Source of the DNA: Robiginitalea aestuariiviva
GTDB lineage: Bacteria > Bacteroidota > Bacteroidia > Flavobacteriales > Flavobacteriaceae
Assembly (NCBI RefSeq): GCF_029537735.1
Contig: NZ_JARPUQ010000002.1
Location: 1,046,240-1,110,239, forward strand
Length of the DNA stretch: 64,000 nucleotides
Reading direction: 5' to 3'
Of the stretch, positions 34,191 to 43,624 are shown piece after piece. Position 1 is the stretch's first letter; every line of letters begins with the position of its first letter. The translations under genes were made by a program, and so were the position numbers. The notes under the pieces were generated by a model. That model had not been told where the DNA came from. It did no database searches and saw only the letters and a list, made by a program, of their open reading frames with translations.

Positions 34191-34703
34191 TCAGTCTTCG
34201 TTTTTTACATTCAGGTCCATGGCGTCATAAAACCCCAGGTCCTTGTTTTCCCAGGCTTTTACGGCATAGGCAATCTGCCCGGTGTGGTAACTCAGGTGTT
34301 CCACGGCGTGGAGCACCATCCCCAGGCCGCTCAGTCGGAAGCCCTGTACCGAACGGACCTTCAAATATTCTTCTTCTCCTGCCTGGTGAATGGCCTGACG
34401 CACCTCGGCAAGCGTTCCTGTAAACAACGCCCAGGTTTCCTGCTGGCCCAGGTTGGGTTGGGGCAGAAATTCCCGGGTGCGGTTTCGATGGTCCGGGGCA
34501 CCTCCCAGGCCGCTCACCACATATTGCCTCAGGTTGCCGCAAAGGTGAAGCAAAAGGTTGCCCACGCTGTTGGAGGATGGGTTGGGCTGTTCCCAGAAGC
34601 GTTCCGTCGGAAGGATTTCGAGCGCCCTTCCGATCATCCGCTCAGATTCATCCAGGCGGTAAATGCTGTTTTCCTTGAATTCCTTCAGCCAGTTCGGATC
34701 CAT
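34191..34703 (-). CDS. DinB-like four-helix protein inside the his operon
   Basis: The 170-residue protein has the DinB/DUF664-type four-helix pattern with three metal-binding His positions: [11 protein letters not shown] in helix 2 and [13 protein letters not shown] in helix 3. DinB-superfamily proteins include thiol-dependent S-transferases and many unknowns. It is ten bases from hisA and two from hisF, so it must be co-transcribed with them, but no known his step needs it. It could be a passenger or use a pathway metabolite. Confidence 0.85.
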   Translation of the reverse strand: MDPNWLKEFKENSIYRLDESERMIGRALEILPTERFWEQPNPSSNSVGNLLLHLCGNLRQYVVSGLGGAPDHRNRTREFLPQPNLGQQETWALFTGTLAEVRQAIHQAGEEEYLKVRSVQGFRLSGLGMVLHAVEHLSYHTGQIAYAVKAWENKDLGFYDAMDLNVKNED

Positions 34704-34713
34704 AATAAAGGAT

Positions 34714-35451
34714 TTAGGTGTTCCATTTTTCCAGGGCTGTCAGGGAAATATGTCCTTCGTAAATGGCTTTCCCGACAATGGCCCCCTCACACCCCAGTTC
34801 TCGGAGCTGCTCCAGGTCTTCCATCCGGCTGATGCCCCCGCTGGCGATGAGGTGGAAAGCCCCTCCCGGTTGCTGGCCCCCGGCCGCTTGCAGCAGCCCC
34901 TGGTAGGCCTCCATTGCCGGGCCCTGCAACATGCCGTCCCGCCCAATGTCTGTACAAATTACATAGTGTACGCCCTTACCCAGGTATTCCAGGATAAAGG
35001 GCTCCAATTCCAGGGCACTTTCCTCCTGCCAGCCGGATACCGCAATCCGGCCATCCCGGGCATCGGCACCCAGAATGATACGCTCCGGCCCGTAGGACCT
35101 GAGCCAACCCAGGAATCGATCCGGGTCTTTTACGGCGATGCTGCCCCCGGTGATTTGCCTTGCCCCGGATTCGAAGGCTATCCTCAGGTCTTCATCCGAT
35201 TTTAACCCACCGCCGAAATCCACGGACAGGCCGGTATGCCCTGCAATGCGTTCCAATACCTTGTGGTTTACGATATGGGAGGCCTTTGCCCCATCCAGGT
35301 CTACCAGGTGCAGGTGGCGAATGCCGTGGTCTTCAAAGGCTTTGGCCATTTCCAGGGGATCGTCCGAGTACGTCTTGGCGGTCCCGTAATCCCCCTGGGT
35401 TAGGCGAACGCATTTGCCCCCGATCAGGTCTATGGCTGGAATAATCCTCAT
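34714..35451 (-). CDS. hisA: ProFAR isomerase
   Basis: HisA opens the ribose ring of ProFAR (step 4). The (beta/alpha)8 barrel has the catalytic Asp in [14 protein letters not shown], the second Asp in [11 protein letters not shown], and phosphate loops GGGLK and SGGIS. The length of 245 residues is usual. It overlaps hisH by four bases. Confidence 0.97.
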   Translation of the reverse strand: MRIIPAIDLIGGKCVRLTQGDYGTAKTYSDDPLEMAKAFEDHGIRHLHLVDLDGAKASHIVNHKVLERIAGHTGLSVDFGGGLKSDEDLRIAFESGARQITGGSIAVKDPDRFLGWLRSYGPERIILGADARDGRIAVSGWQEESALELEPFILEYLGKGVHYVICTDIGRDGMLQGPAMEAYQGLLQAAGGQQPGGAFHLIASGGISRMEDLEQLRELGCEGAIVGKAIYEGHISLTALEKWNT

Positions 35452-36029
35452 AATTCCAAAAAGTTTTTCAGGATGCGTGCACCCACTGTACTGCTCTTTT
35501 CCGGGTGAAACTGTACCCCGTAAAAATTGCCTTTGGCCAGGGCAGCACTATACTCCGGCCCATAGGAGCTGGTGGCCGTGGTTGCCGCGCAGAGCGGGGC
35601 GTAAAAACTATGTACCAGGTAAATATAGCTACCCTCCGGCACCCCCTTAAAAAGGGGGCTTTTCAGGCCTGTTATCTGGTTCCACCCAATCTGGGGCACT
35701 TTCAGGTGTGACCCGAAACGCACCACCTCCGTATCAAAAATACCCAGTCCTGGTGTATCTCCCTCCTCGGAATGCCGGCACATCAGCTGCATACCCAGGC
35801 AGATGCCGAGAACCGGCTGCCGAAGCTGTGGGATCAAACCATCCAGGCCGGTGTGTTTTAATTTTTCCATAGCAGAGCCTGCCTCCCCAACGCCGGGAAA
35901 GATAACCCGGTCCGCCCGGGCAATGCGTTCGGCCTGGTCGCTCAGTTCCGGGTGGATGCCCAGCCGTTCAAAGGCAAAGCGGATGCTCTGGATATTCCCT
36001 GCCCCATAATTGATAATGACTACGTCCAT
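35448..36029 (-). CDS. hisH: Imidazole glycerol phosphate synthase, glutaminase subunit
   Basis: This class I amidotransferase supplies ammonia to HisF. The nucleophile is C77 in LGICLGMQL, and the His-Glu of the triad are in GVQFHPEKS near the C-terminus. The oxyanion strand is preserved in FPGVGEAG. It lies three bases after hisB and overlaps hisA. Confidence 0.97.
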   Translation of the reverse strand: MDVVIINYGAGNIQSIRFAFERLGIHPELSDQAERIARADRVIFPGVGEAGSAMEKLKHTGLDGLIPQLRQPVLGICLGMQLMCRHSEEGDTPGLGIFDTEVVRFGSHLKVPQIGWNQITGLKSPLFKGVPEGSYIYLVHSFYAPLCAATTATSSYGPEYSAALAKGNFYGVQFHPEKSSTVGARILKNFLEL

Positions 36030-36032
36030 GCT

Positions 36033-37172
36033 TTACAATATACCTTTGGTAGAGGGCAGCACCATCCGGTCCGGGTCTCGTTTTACCGCCATTTTCACGG
36101 CTTTGGCAAAGGCCTTGAAGATGGCCTCGATCTTGTGGTGTTCATTCTGCCCTTCCGCTTTAATATTCAGGTTGGCCCGTGCACTATCGGCAAAGGATTT
36201 AAAAAAATGTAAGAACATTTCTGTGGGCATATCCCCGATCTTTTCCCTTTTGAATTCCGCCTCCCAGACCAGCCAGCTGCGCCCCCCGAAATCCAGGGCT
36301 ACCTGGGCCAGGCAATCGTCCATCGGCAGGGTAAACCCGTAGCGCTCCACCCCCATTTTGGATCCCAGGGCCTGGTAAAAAGCATCTCCCAGGGCTATGG
36401 CCGTGTCCTCTATGGTGTGGTGTTCATCGACCTCGAGGTCACCGTTTACCCGAATGTCCAGGTCCATCTGGCCATGGCGAGCCAGCTGGTCCAGCATATG
36501 GTCAAAGAAGGCCAGTCCTGTACGGATCTGGCTTTTTCCGCTTCCGTCCAGGTTCAGGCGGATGTCGATTTCGGTTTCTGCGGTTTTACGATGAACTTCG
36601 GCTTCCCGGGACCCCAGCTTCAGGAAGGCATAAATCCCCTCCCAGGATTGGCCTTCCCAGGCTATAACGGGCTGTAAATCCGAACTGGGAGTAGCCACCT
36701 CGCCTGCACCCAGTTCCGGGTGACTGTTGATAAATATACCTTTAGCCCCCAGGTTTTTGGCCAGCTCCATATCCGTAAGCCGGTCGCCCAGCACAAAACT
36801 GCCCTCCAGGTCGTAGCCATCCCCGAAATACTCGCCCAACAAACCGGTTCCGGGTTTGCGCGTGGGAGCCCCTTCCTCCGGAAAGGTACGGTCAATGTGG
36901 ACTGCCGAGAAGTGTATCCCCTCGGCTTCCAGGGTGCGCAGCATAAACTGTTGTACAGGCCAGAAGGTATCTTCTGGAAATGCTTCGGTGCCCAAACCGT
37001 CCTGGTTGGTCACCATAACCAATTCAAAATCCAGTTCCCGTACAATACGTCCCAGGTAATGGAACACCCCGGGAAGGAATTCCAGTTTTTCAAAGGCGTC
37101 TATTTGCTCGTCAGCCGGTTCCCGGATCAGGGTGCCATCCCGGTCTATAAAGAGGACTCTCTTGCGCTTCAT
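36033..37172 (-). CDS. hisB: Histidinol-phosphatase / imidazoleglycerol-phosphate dehydratase
   Basis: The N-terminal HAD phosphatase (residues 1-165) has D10-x-D12 in FIDRDGTL and [16 protein letters not shown]. The C-terminal dehydratase (about 200-379) has the metal-binding motifs [21 protein letters not shown] and the late ENEHHKIEA-type segment ([15 protein letters not shown]). The fusion is shared by enterobacteria and Bacteroidota. It overlaps hisC by four bases. Confidence 0.97.
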   Translation of the reverse strand: MKRKRVLFIDRDGTLIREPADEQIDAFEKLEFLPGVFHYLGRIVRELDFELVMVTNQDGLGTEAFPEDTFWPVQQFMLRTLEAEGIHFSAVHIDRTFPEEGAPTRKPGTGLLGEYFGDGYDLEGSFVLGDRLTDMELAKNLGAKGIFINSHPELGAGEVATPSSDLQPVIAWEGQSWEGIYAFLKLGSREAEVHRKTAETEIDIRLNLDGSGKSQIRTGLAFFDHMLDQLARHGQMDLDIRVNGDLEVDEHHTIEDTAIALGDAFYQALGSKMGVERYGFTLPMDDCLAQVALDFGGRSWLVWEAEFKREKIGDMPTEMFLHFFKSFADSARANLNIKAEGQNEHHKIEAIFKAFAKAVKMAVKRDPDRMVLPSTKGIL

Positions 37173-38233
37173 AAGAGGTGTGTTTTATCGAGTTGGGTTA
37201 AGGCTTCCAGCAGGCGGTCGTTTTCCTCCGGGGTGCCTATGGTAATCCGCAGGGTATTTTCGCACTGCAGTTCTGAAGAGCGGTTACGGGCCACAATTCC
37301 GGCTTCCAGCAATTCGGTATAGCGGCGGGTGGCATCGTCCACCCGGATCAGCAGAAAATTCGCTTCGGAAGGGAAGATGTGCTGCACCAGGGTAAGGCCC
37401 CGCAGCGCCTCTTGCAGCCGCTGTCGTTCGGCTTGAAGCAGGGCTACATCCCTGTCCACGCGCTCCGGGTCTGAGAGTACCTGCAGGGCCCGTTGTTGCG
37501 TGAGTTCATTAACGTTATAGGGCATCTTGATCCGGTTCAGGTAGCGAATCACCTCCGGGTTGGCCATACAGAGGCCCAGTCGGATGCCCGCCAGGCCAAA
37601 GGCCTTGGAAAAAGTCCGGATCAGGACCAGGTTATCGTAGCGCTTCAGGTCTGCCACCAGCTCCTGGGATGCCGAAAACTGTACATAAGCTTCGTCTACC
37701 ACCACCAGGCCCGAAAACCCTTCCACCAATTCCCGGATGCGGTCCGGGTGCATCAGGTTGCCGGTGGGGTTGTTCGGGGAACAGAGGAACAGGATACGGG
37801 TATTTGGCCCAGAAGCGTCCAGCACGGCCTTTACATCGGGCTGAAAATTATGATCCAGCGGAATTTCAATATGCCCCACGGCATTGACCCCGGCCAGCAC
37901 CTTAAACATCCCGAAGGTGGGTGGCAGGGTTATCACGGTATCCCTGTAGGGCTCACAAAAGGCCCGGAAAAGCAGGTCCAGGACCTCGTCGCTGCCATTT
38001 CCCAGTAGCATTTGCGCTTCCGATACCCCCAACTGCCCTGCCAACAGCGTTTTCAGAGCGCGTTGCTGGGGATCCGGGTACCGGTTCACCCCGGTTTCAA
38101 ACGGGCTTTCGTTGGCATCCAACAGTACCATGGGGCGGCTGGTATCGCTGAATTCATCCCGGGCGGAGGCATAAGGTTTAAGCCCTTTTACGGACGTCCG
38201 CACCCATTGGGAGATGCGTGTAGTGGTACTCAT
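37169..38233 (-). CDS. hisC: Histidinol-phosphate aminotransferase
   Basis: HisC is a fold-type I PLP enzyme that transaminates imidazole acetol phosphate with glutamate. The PLP Lys lies in [16 protein letters not shown], the cofactor Asp region in [10 protein letters not shown], and the N-terminal LDANESPFE is typical. The length of 354 residues is normal. Four-base overlaps join it to hisD and hisB. Confidence 0.96.
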   Translation of the reverse strand: MSTTTRISQWVRTSVKGLKPYASARDEFSDTSRPMVLLDANESPFETGVNRYPDPQQRALKTLLAGQLGVSEAQMLLGNGSDEVLDLLFRAFCEPYRDTVITLPPTFGMFKVLAGVNAVGHIEIPLDHNFQPDVKAVLDASGPNTRILFLCSPNNPTGNLMHPDRIRELVEGFSGLVVVDEAYVQFSASQELVADLKRYDNLVLIRTFSKAFGLAGIRLGLCMANPEVIRYLNRIKMPYNVNELTQQRALQVLSDPERVDRDVALLQAERQRLQEALRGLTLVQHIFPSEANFLLIRVDDATRRYTELLEAGIVARNRSSELQCENTLRITIGTPEENDRLLEALTQLDKTHLL

Positions 38234-39540
38234 GGCGTTCGGGTATTTACGTTTAAGGCCTGCAGCCGCAGGGTTACGGCATTTTTATGGGCTTGCAGCC
38301 CTTCGGCAGCGGCCATTTCCTCCACGGCAGGCCCCAGGACACGAATACCATCTGGTTGGATGCGCTGGTAGGTAATAGCTTTGGTGAAATGGTCGAGGTT
38401 TACCCCGCTGTATTGACGGGCATAGCCGTGGGTAGGCAGGGTATGGTTGGTGCCCGAGGCGTAATCCCCGGCACTTTCCGGGCTGTAATTGCCCAGGAAG
38501 ACGGACCCCGCATTGCGGAGTTCCCCCAACAGAAAATCTTCATCCCGGTGGGCGATAATCAGGTGCTCCGGGCCATAGGCATTGATCATATCGGCCAGCT
38601 CCTGCTTCCCGGATAGCACCACCAGGGTGCTGTTTTCAAGGGCGGCCCGTGCAATCTCCTTGCGTGGCAGGGCTTCCAGTTGCCGGCCGAGGGCTTCCTG
38701 TACCCGGGCAGGAAGGTCCGGCTGGTCGGTAAGCAGCAGCACCTGGCTGTCGGGGCCATGTTCTGCCTGGCTTAGCAGGTCCGAAGCAACGAATTCCGGA
38801 TATGCCGTCTGGTCCGCCACCACCATAAGTTCGCTAGGGCCGGCCGGCATGTCAATGGCAACCCCCAGGCGGGTAGCCCATTGTTTTGCCTGGGTTACAT
38901 ACTGATTCCCCGGGCCGAATATTTTATATACCGCCGGGATGCTCGCGGTCCCAAAGGTCATGGCTGCAATGGCCTGTATGCCCCCGGCTTTACACAGGGT
39001 GGTTACGCCACATTTCCAGGCAGCATAACAGATCGCAGGATGCAGGGACCCGTCCCGGTCCGGGGGTGAACAGAGTACCACCTCCCGGCAACCTGCTATC
39101 CGTGCGGGGATGGCCAGCATGAGCACTGTCGAAAATAAAGGTGCGGTACCGCCCGGAATATAGATCCCCACCTTGTCGATGGCCTTTTTTTCCTGCCAGC
39201 ATTCCACACCAGGCATTGTTTCCAGATGCACAGGGCCTGTGCGCTGGGCCTCGTGGAAGGCGTAAATGTTTTGGTAGGCCAGGTCGATGGCCGCTTTCAG
39301 GGCCTGGGGCACCTTTGCCGCCTGGGTTTGGATTTCTGCAGGGGTCAATGGCAGGGCCTCCAGGGTTACATTGTCAAAGGCCCGGGTGTACCGCAGCACG
39401 GCATTATCCCCTTCCTGTGCAACCGCATCAAAAATAGTTTTTACCGTGTCTTCCACCCGGGTTGCATCCATTTGGGGACGACTCAGGAGAGCCGACCACT
39501 CGGAGGTCTCGGGATACCGATAAACCTTTACGTCTTTCAT
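38230..39540 (-). CDS. hisD: Histidinol dehydrogenase
   Basis: HisD oxidises histidinol to histidine in two NAD-dependent steps with zinc. The 436-residue protein shows VGIYIPGGTAPLFSTVLM, IFGPGNQYVTQAKQ, DMPAGPSELMVVAD, LSQAEHGPDSQ and a C-terminal THGYARQYSGV carrying ligand and catalytic His residues. Its ATG overlaps the hisG stop by one base (TGATG). Confidence 0.97.
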   Translation of the reverse strand: MKDVKVYRYPETSEWSALLSRPQMDATRVEDTVKTIFDAVAQEGDNAVLRYTRAFDNVTLEALPLTPAEIQTQAAKVPQALKAAIDLAYQNIYAFHEAQRTGPVHLETMPGVECWQEKKAIDKVGIYIPGGTAPLFSTVLMLAIPARIAGCREVVLCSPPDRDGSLHPAICYAAWKCGVTTLCKAGGIQAIAAMTFGTASIPAVYKIFGPGNQYVTQAKQWATRLGVAIDMPAGPSELMVVADQTAYPEFVASDLLSQAEHGPDSQVLLLTDQPDLPARVQEALGRQLEALPRKEIARAALENSTLVVLSGKQELADMINAYGPEHLIIAHRDEDFLLGELRNAGSVFLGNYSPESAGDYASGTNHTLPTHGYARQYSGVNLDHFTKAITYQRIQPDGIRVLGPAVEEMAAAEGLQAHKNAVTLRLQALNVNTRTP

Positions 39541-40397
39541 CAGAGTACCATTTTTTCAATCGGACACACCAGGATACCTTCGGCCCCTGCCTTTTTTACT
39601 TCGTCCAGCACTTCCCAGAAACGATCCTGGGAAATTACGGTGTGTACAGAACTCCAGCCCGGCTCCGCCAGGGGAAGTACCGTAGGGCTGCGCATACCTG
39701 GCAACAGGTCAATAATAGCATCCAATTGGGCATTGGGCACGTTCATGAGCACATAGCGGTTGCCACGGGCTTTCAGGACCGATTGGATCCGGAATCGCAA
39801 CTGCTCCAGGATTTCACGCTGGGCTCCCCCGATTTTAGGAGAAACGGCCAGAACGGCTTCACTTTTCATGATTACATCCACCTCCCGCAGGTTGTTTTTG
39901 AACAAGGTACTGCCGCTGGATACAATATCGCAGACGGCATCAGCCAAACCAATGTTCGGGGCTATTTCCACCGACCCGTTAATGATATGGGTTTCCGCCT
40001 CAATCCCATGGCCTTCCAGGAAATGGGCCAGCGTATTCGGGTAAGAGGTGGCAATGCGCTTGCCCTGCAGGGACAACGGACCGTCATATGCCGCACTTTT
40101 CGGTACGGCCAGGGAAACCCTGCATTTGGAAAAGCCCAGCTTTTCAACTACTTCCAGGTCCGGACCCTTTTCAAAAAGGACGTTTTCCCCGATGATGGCC
40201 AGGTCCACTACCCCATCCCTCAAGTATTGGGGGATGTCTCCATTGCGCAGGTAAAAAACCTCCAGGGGGAAATTCCGTGCCTGGGCCCGCAACTGGTCCC
40301 TTCCATTGTCTATGGAAACCCCACAATCCTTCAGGATTTTCAGGGAATCTTCATTAAGCCTGCCGCTTTTCTGTACGGCGATCTTGATGGTTTGCAT
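39540..40397 (-). CDS. hisG: ATP phosphoribosyltransferase, long form
   Basis: HisG commits ATP and PRPP to histidine synthesis. The 285-residue length, with a C-terminal domain after about residue 210 (LKARGNRYVLMNVPNAQLDAI), identifies the long form, which is inhibited by histidine and needs no HisZ. Motifs include KSGRLNEDS and the PRPP-loop region VSSGSTLFKN. It is the first structural gene, 29 bases behind the attenuator hairpin, so it is controlled both by attenuation and by feedback. Confidence 0.97.
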   Translation of the reverse strand: MQTIKIAVQKSGRLNEDSLKILKDCGVSIDNGRDQLRAQARNFPLEVFYLRNGDIPQYLRDGVVDLAIIGENVLFEKGPDLEVVEKLGFSKCRVSLAVPKSAAYDGPLSLQGKRIATSYPNTLAHFLEGHGIEAETHIINGSVEIAPNIGLADAVCDIVSSGSTLFKNNLREVDVIMKSEAVLAVSPKIGGAQREILEQLRFRIQSVLKARGNRYVLMNVPNAQLDAIIDLLPGMRSPTVLPLAEPGWSSVHTVISQDRFWEVLDEVKKAGAEGILVCPIEKMVL

Positions 40398-40425
40398 AAG
40401 GTTTACTCCAATTTGGCGATGACAT

Positions 40426-40455
40426 AAAAAAACCCGCTTGATTGCTCAAACGGGT
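40426..40455 (-). terminator. Attenuator terminator of the his operon
   Basis: On the minus strand ACCCGTTTGA and TCAAGCGGGT form a 10-bp stem (one G-U pair) with a GCAA loop, followed by seven T residues. It lies between the leader peptide and hisG, so it would stop transcription before the structural genes. Confidence 0.92.
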
Positions 40456-40501
40456 CCGGAATATGATGGCGTCACAACATAGTTCGCTACCTCGCCTGAG
40501 C
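40444..40501 (-). promoter_or_regulatory. Predicted his antiterminator pairing
   Basis: GCTCAGGCG (40493-40501, codons 14-16 of the leader) can pair with CGTTTGAGC (40444-40452) over nine positions with two G-U pairs. The second segment is the 5' arm and loop of the terminator, so the two structures exclude each other. A ribosome stalled at the upstream His codons leaves the first segment free; one that reaches the stop codon covers it. Confidence 0.7.
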
Positions 40502-40540
40502 GTGGACAACGGAATGATGATGTGATACCATGTTCTTCAT
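40487..40540 (-). CDS. hisL: Histidine operon leader peptide
   Basis: The 17-codon frame reads MKNMVSHHHSVVHAQAR and stops with TAG 32 bases before the attenuator stem. Four of 17 codons are His, three in a row, which fits a sensor of charged tRNA-His. The peptide itself needs no function. The name follows the enterobacterial hisL by role, not by homology. Confidence 0.88.
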   Translation of the reverse strand: MKNMVSHHHSVVHAQAR

Positions 40541-40547
40541 GAGGGTG

Positions 40548-40575
40548 CTAAATTAACACAAACTTTCCAAATCAA
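40548..40575 (-). promoter_or_regulatory. Candidate his operon promoter
   Basis: On the minus strand TTG (40573-40575), 17 bases and TAATTTAG (40548-40555; one mismatch from TAnnTTTG) would start transcription almost at the leader ATG. Other near matches (TTGATTTG, AAAGTTTG) lie a little upstream, so the exact start is open. Confidence 0.45.
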
Positions 40576-40588
40576 AAAGCCGGCGGGA

Positions 40589-41404
40589 TTAATTATTTCC
40601 CAGGATTATGGGGAGGCCATTATCCCCACTGCCCACCACAATTACCTTGGCGTTATTGGACTCAGAAAGTTTCAGGGTCGCTTCGATCCCCTTGTCCGTC
40701 AGGATTTTATCGGTCAGGGAAGCGCTCAGGATGCGGTTGGCATCTGCCTTACCCTGGGCTTCGATTCGTTGGCGCTCCGCTTCTTTTTCGGCACTAACCA
40801 GGCGAAATTCATATTCCAGGGATTGCTGTTCCTGTCGCAATTTACGTTCGATGGCCTCCTTGATGGTTTCCGGCAGGGTTACGTCCCGCACCAACACTTC
40901 ATTGAGCTGGATGTACTGGTCGTCCACGATCTTTTTGGTCTCCTCAAAGATCTCTTTCTGGATGGCGTCCCGCTTGGTGGAATACAGCTGCTCCGGAGTA
41001 TAGCGCCCTACCACGGAGCGGGCGGCGGAACGGATGGCCGGGAGGAGGATACGGTTTTTGTATTCCTCACTCTTCTCCTTGTGCAATTTACCAAGCTCGC
41101 TGTACTTGGGCTGGAACCAGGCCGAGGCGTCCAGTTGGATATCCAGGCCGTTACTGGAGAGTACTTTCATTTTTTCATACACTTCCTGCTGGCGTACTTC
41201 GTAAATAAACACCTTGTTCCAGGGGGCCACCAGGTGGAACCCTTCCCCCAGGGGCGGTTCATCGGTGACCACCCCGTCGCCAAAGGTGCGGTACAGTACC
41301 CCTGCCTCCCCGGAACCTACCGTAACGGCGGATTTGGAGATCAGGATAATCAGGAAAATGATAAACAAGATGCCCGGCAGGGCTATTTTAGGTAATCTGT
41401 CCAT
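40589..41404 (-). CDS. Prohibitin/SPFH-domain membrane protein
   Basis: An N-terminal membrane helix (about residues 9-26) is followed by an SPFH domain (AGVLYRTFGDG, GFHLVAPWNKVFIYEVRQQE, DIQLDASAWFQ) and a long coiled coil rich in Glu, Arg and Ala (about 175-235, EKEAERQRIEAQGKADANRIL). The 271-residue length fits prohibitins. Such proteins form large rings in the membrane that hold proteases or organise lipids. It is 12 bases behind the VWA membrane gene, hence probably in the same transcript, and is followed by the his leader. Confidence 0.9.
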   Translation of the reverse strand: MDRLPKIALPGILFIIFLIILISKSAVTVGSGEAGVLYRTFGDGVVTDEPPLGEGFHLVAPWNKVFIYEVRQQEVYEKMKVLSSNGLDIQLDASAWFQPKYSELGKLHKEKSEEYKNRILLPAIRSAARSVVGRYTPEQLYSTKRDAIQKEIFEETKKIVDDQYIQLNEVLVRDVTLPETIKEAIERKLRQEQQSLEYEFRLVSAEKEAERQRIEAQGKADANRILSASLTDKILTDKGIEATLKLSESNNAKVIVVGSGDNGLPIILGNN

Positions 41405-41416
41405 AAGTAATTCGAT

Positions 41417-43441
41417 TTATAATATTCCATTGTATTTACGCAGGAACCACTCGGTTCCCAGGCTTGCCAGTACCAAAGCCAGCAGCCATTTGAAGTCGAT
41501 TAAAGATACGACAATCCGCTCGTTTTTCCGGACCGGCCGGAATTCGGGCGCCTGCAGCAAATAATCCTTCAATTCCTCCAATTTGTCGGGGTAATACAGG
41601 GCTCCTCCGGAACCAACTGCCAATTGCCGGAGGCTGGCAAGGTCCGCGGAAAACCTGCGCCCTTCTGCATCGACAGCGGTTATCCGAAACCTGCCGGAAC
41701 GACTCAGACCGGAATCCTCCTCCTCCACAATAAAGCTGTACTCCCCGGGGCTCAGCCCTGATAGATCGGCTTCAAAATATCCGGAGCGCAACCCCATAGG
41801 GTACAGGTCTTGTGCCCCACCCTGGGCGCCGCCTATCTTCAGGACAAGGCGCGCATTGGGGTCAAAAGCAAATGTTTCGTCAAAATATCGCGCTTTGAGT
41901 GTTGCCTGCCCGCCCTGTTCGTAAATGGCCCGATAGTCCAGGGTCAGACGGCTGGCACTTCCTTCGGCCGTGAGAAAACGTATCATTTTGCCTACCACGG
42001 CATCAAAAGCCTCAAAATTCCCGGTCTCCCGGAAATCCGCCATCCGCCATTGCCAGAGGCCGGCCCCCAGGGTTACGGCTTCCCTGGGTTCCGCTTTGAC
42101 CAAAGCCAGCAAGGGCTCCCCCAGGGAAATCCCTTTTACCGTTTGCCCCAGCAGGGTCTGGTGCTCAGGCAGGATGCGTACCTCGCCCAGCACCCCTTCC
42201 AGAGGTGGATAATCGCTTACCTGCCATTCGCCGGCATCGAAATAATCAAAGGCCCGGTCAGGCTCCGGAAAAATCAATTCATCCGGCCCGGGCGATACCA
42301 TTTCAAACGTCTGTTGGGCCCCGTTCAAAAAGTCCCAGTCGGTATCCGGGCCAGTCAGCGTCCATACCGGGATGCGTCGCCCGGGCAGGGCCTGCATCAG
42401 GGCATTAAAATCCGGGTTCGGCTGAAAAAAAATCAAAAGGTCTGCCCCTTCCAGGGATTCCAGGGCCTCTTCGGGTTTCTGCACGCGAAAGGTGCGTTGC
42501 TCATTGGCCGTAATACTACGTTTGAGCGCCCCGATATCCGGATGGTTCAGGGTGCTTACCAGTCGCACATCCACCTGTTCGTCTATAACCTCCAGGCCGC
42601 TCAATAGTTGGTTATTCCGGGTATTGCGCTCTGCTTCCAAAGGGGTAATGGATACAGATATCCCATGGAACCCGACTGCCCCGGCCTCCAGGGTCAGGTT
42701 TCGCCGCAGGGCCTGCCCACCTGCCCGGAATTCCAGGGTCTCCCGGTAAACTACACGATCATTATCGCGTACGACCAATTCGGTTTTTGCCGGATCGGTG
42801 CCGGTGTATGAAAGCAGTAGTTCTACGGGGAACCTGTTGCCTTTAAAGGCATACCTGTTGATGTTGAGCTGGTCCAGGCGCAAATCCCGATAAACGGCCG
42901 TATCCCCTACAACAACAGGGTAAACAGGAACCCCATTTTGAATGGCATAGGCATAGCCGGCACCGGCACTTTGGTTGCCGTCCGAAAGCAATACCACTGC
43001 AGAGGGTTGGGTGGCTGCTGCCGCATAAGTCTGTCGAAGCGCCCCGGTAATATCGGTTTGCGGGTCTGAAAAATCCAGAGAATCGCCCTGGGCTATACCC
43101 TGACCGAACCGATAGGGAAGCAGGGAGAATCGCTCCCGGAGCTCCGTGTCGGACCTGAAGAATACCAAACCCTCCTCCATGGCAATGCGGGCCTGACCGC
43201 TATCTACAGAGCTACTGTTATCCAGTAAAATATAGAGTCGGTGCTTCTCAATATGCGCAGCATTCTGCACCAGGGATGGGTTTACCAGAAGCAGGAGCAG
43301 GCCAAAAATTGCAAAAAAACGCAGCAGGGCAAGCAGCGGGCGCCGGGGCTGCGGCTTGCTTTTGTAGTAGTACTGGAATACTGCCCAACCCAGGCTGAGG
43401 ACCGCACAGGCGATAATCCACAAAACAGGGTAGTCGGACAT
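41417..43441 (-). CDS. Large membrane protein with VWA-like domain
   Basis: Two N-terminal membrane helices (about residues 5-24 and 36-53) precede a VWA-like domain with D74-x-S-x-S in LLDNSSSVD and LLSDGNQSAG. Several beta-sandwich segments follow in the periplasm (about 190-640), then a last helix (about 648-668) and a basic end. The layout resembles Bacteroidota proteins related to BatA/BatB, but I cannot name it. It may sense or assemble envelope components together with the prohibitin and the small protein encoded upstream. Confidence 0.75.
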   Translation of the reverse strand: MSDYPVLWIIACAVLSLGWAVFQYYYKSKPQPRRPLLALLRFFAIFGLLLLLVNPSLVQNAAHIEKHRLYILLDNSSSVDSGQARIAMEEGLVFFRSDTELRERFSLLPYRFGQGIAQGDSLDFSDPQTDITGALRQTYAAAATQPSAVVLLSDGNQSAGAGYAYAIQNGVPVYPVVVGDTAVYRDLRLDQLNINRYAFKGNRFPVELLLSYTGTDPAKTELVVRDNDRVVYRETLEFRAGGQALRRNLTLEAGAVGFHGISVSITPLEAERNTRNNQLLSGLEVIDEQVDVRLVSTLNHPDIGALKRSITANEQRTFRVQKPEEALESLEGADLLIFFQPNPDFNALMQALPGRRIPVWTLTGPDTDWDFLNGAQQTFEMVSPGPDELIFPEPDRAFDYFDAGEWQVSDYPPLEGVLGEVRILPEHQTLLGQTVKGISLGEPLLALVKAEPREAVTLGAGLWQWRMADFRETGNFEAFDAVVGKMIRFLTAEGSASRLTLDYRAIYEQGGQATLKARYFDETFAFDPNARLVLKIGGAQGGAQDLYPMGLRSGYFEADLSGLSPGEYSFIVEEEDSGLSRSGRFRITAVDAEGRRFSADLASLRQLAVGSGGALYYPDKLEELKDYLLQAPEFRPVRKNERIVVSLIDFKWLLALVLASLGTEWFLRKYNGIL

Positions 43442-43450
43442 TCCGGGTAT

Positions 43451-43549
43451 TTACGATTCGGTTTGGTTCAGGTGCCGGTTAACCTGGCGGTCTACTCCGT
43501 AAACCACCAGCCCGAGTATCAGCACAACACCAATATAAGCCAGTAACAT
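43451..43549 (-). CDS. Small membrane protein, 32 aa, upstream of the VWA gene
   Basis: An ATG frame encodes one hydrophobic helix (about residues 2-19, L-L-A-Y-I-G-V-V-L-I-L-G-L-V-V-Y-G-V) followed by a polar tail D-R-Q-V-N-R-H-L-N-Q-T-E-S. Its stop lies nine bases before the VWA gene start on the same strand, as expected for a co-translated small subunit. It is otherwise unassigned. Confidence 0.55.
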   Translation of the reverse strand: MLLAYIGVVLILGLVVYGVDRQVNRHLNQTES

Positions 43550-43624
43550 AGCCTTTGGATTTAAGATTCTATGCTGCCTGCCCCAGGTGCTGGCCGGGAG
43601 GCCCGGTCAGGGCCCGGAGTAGGG

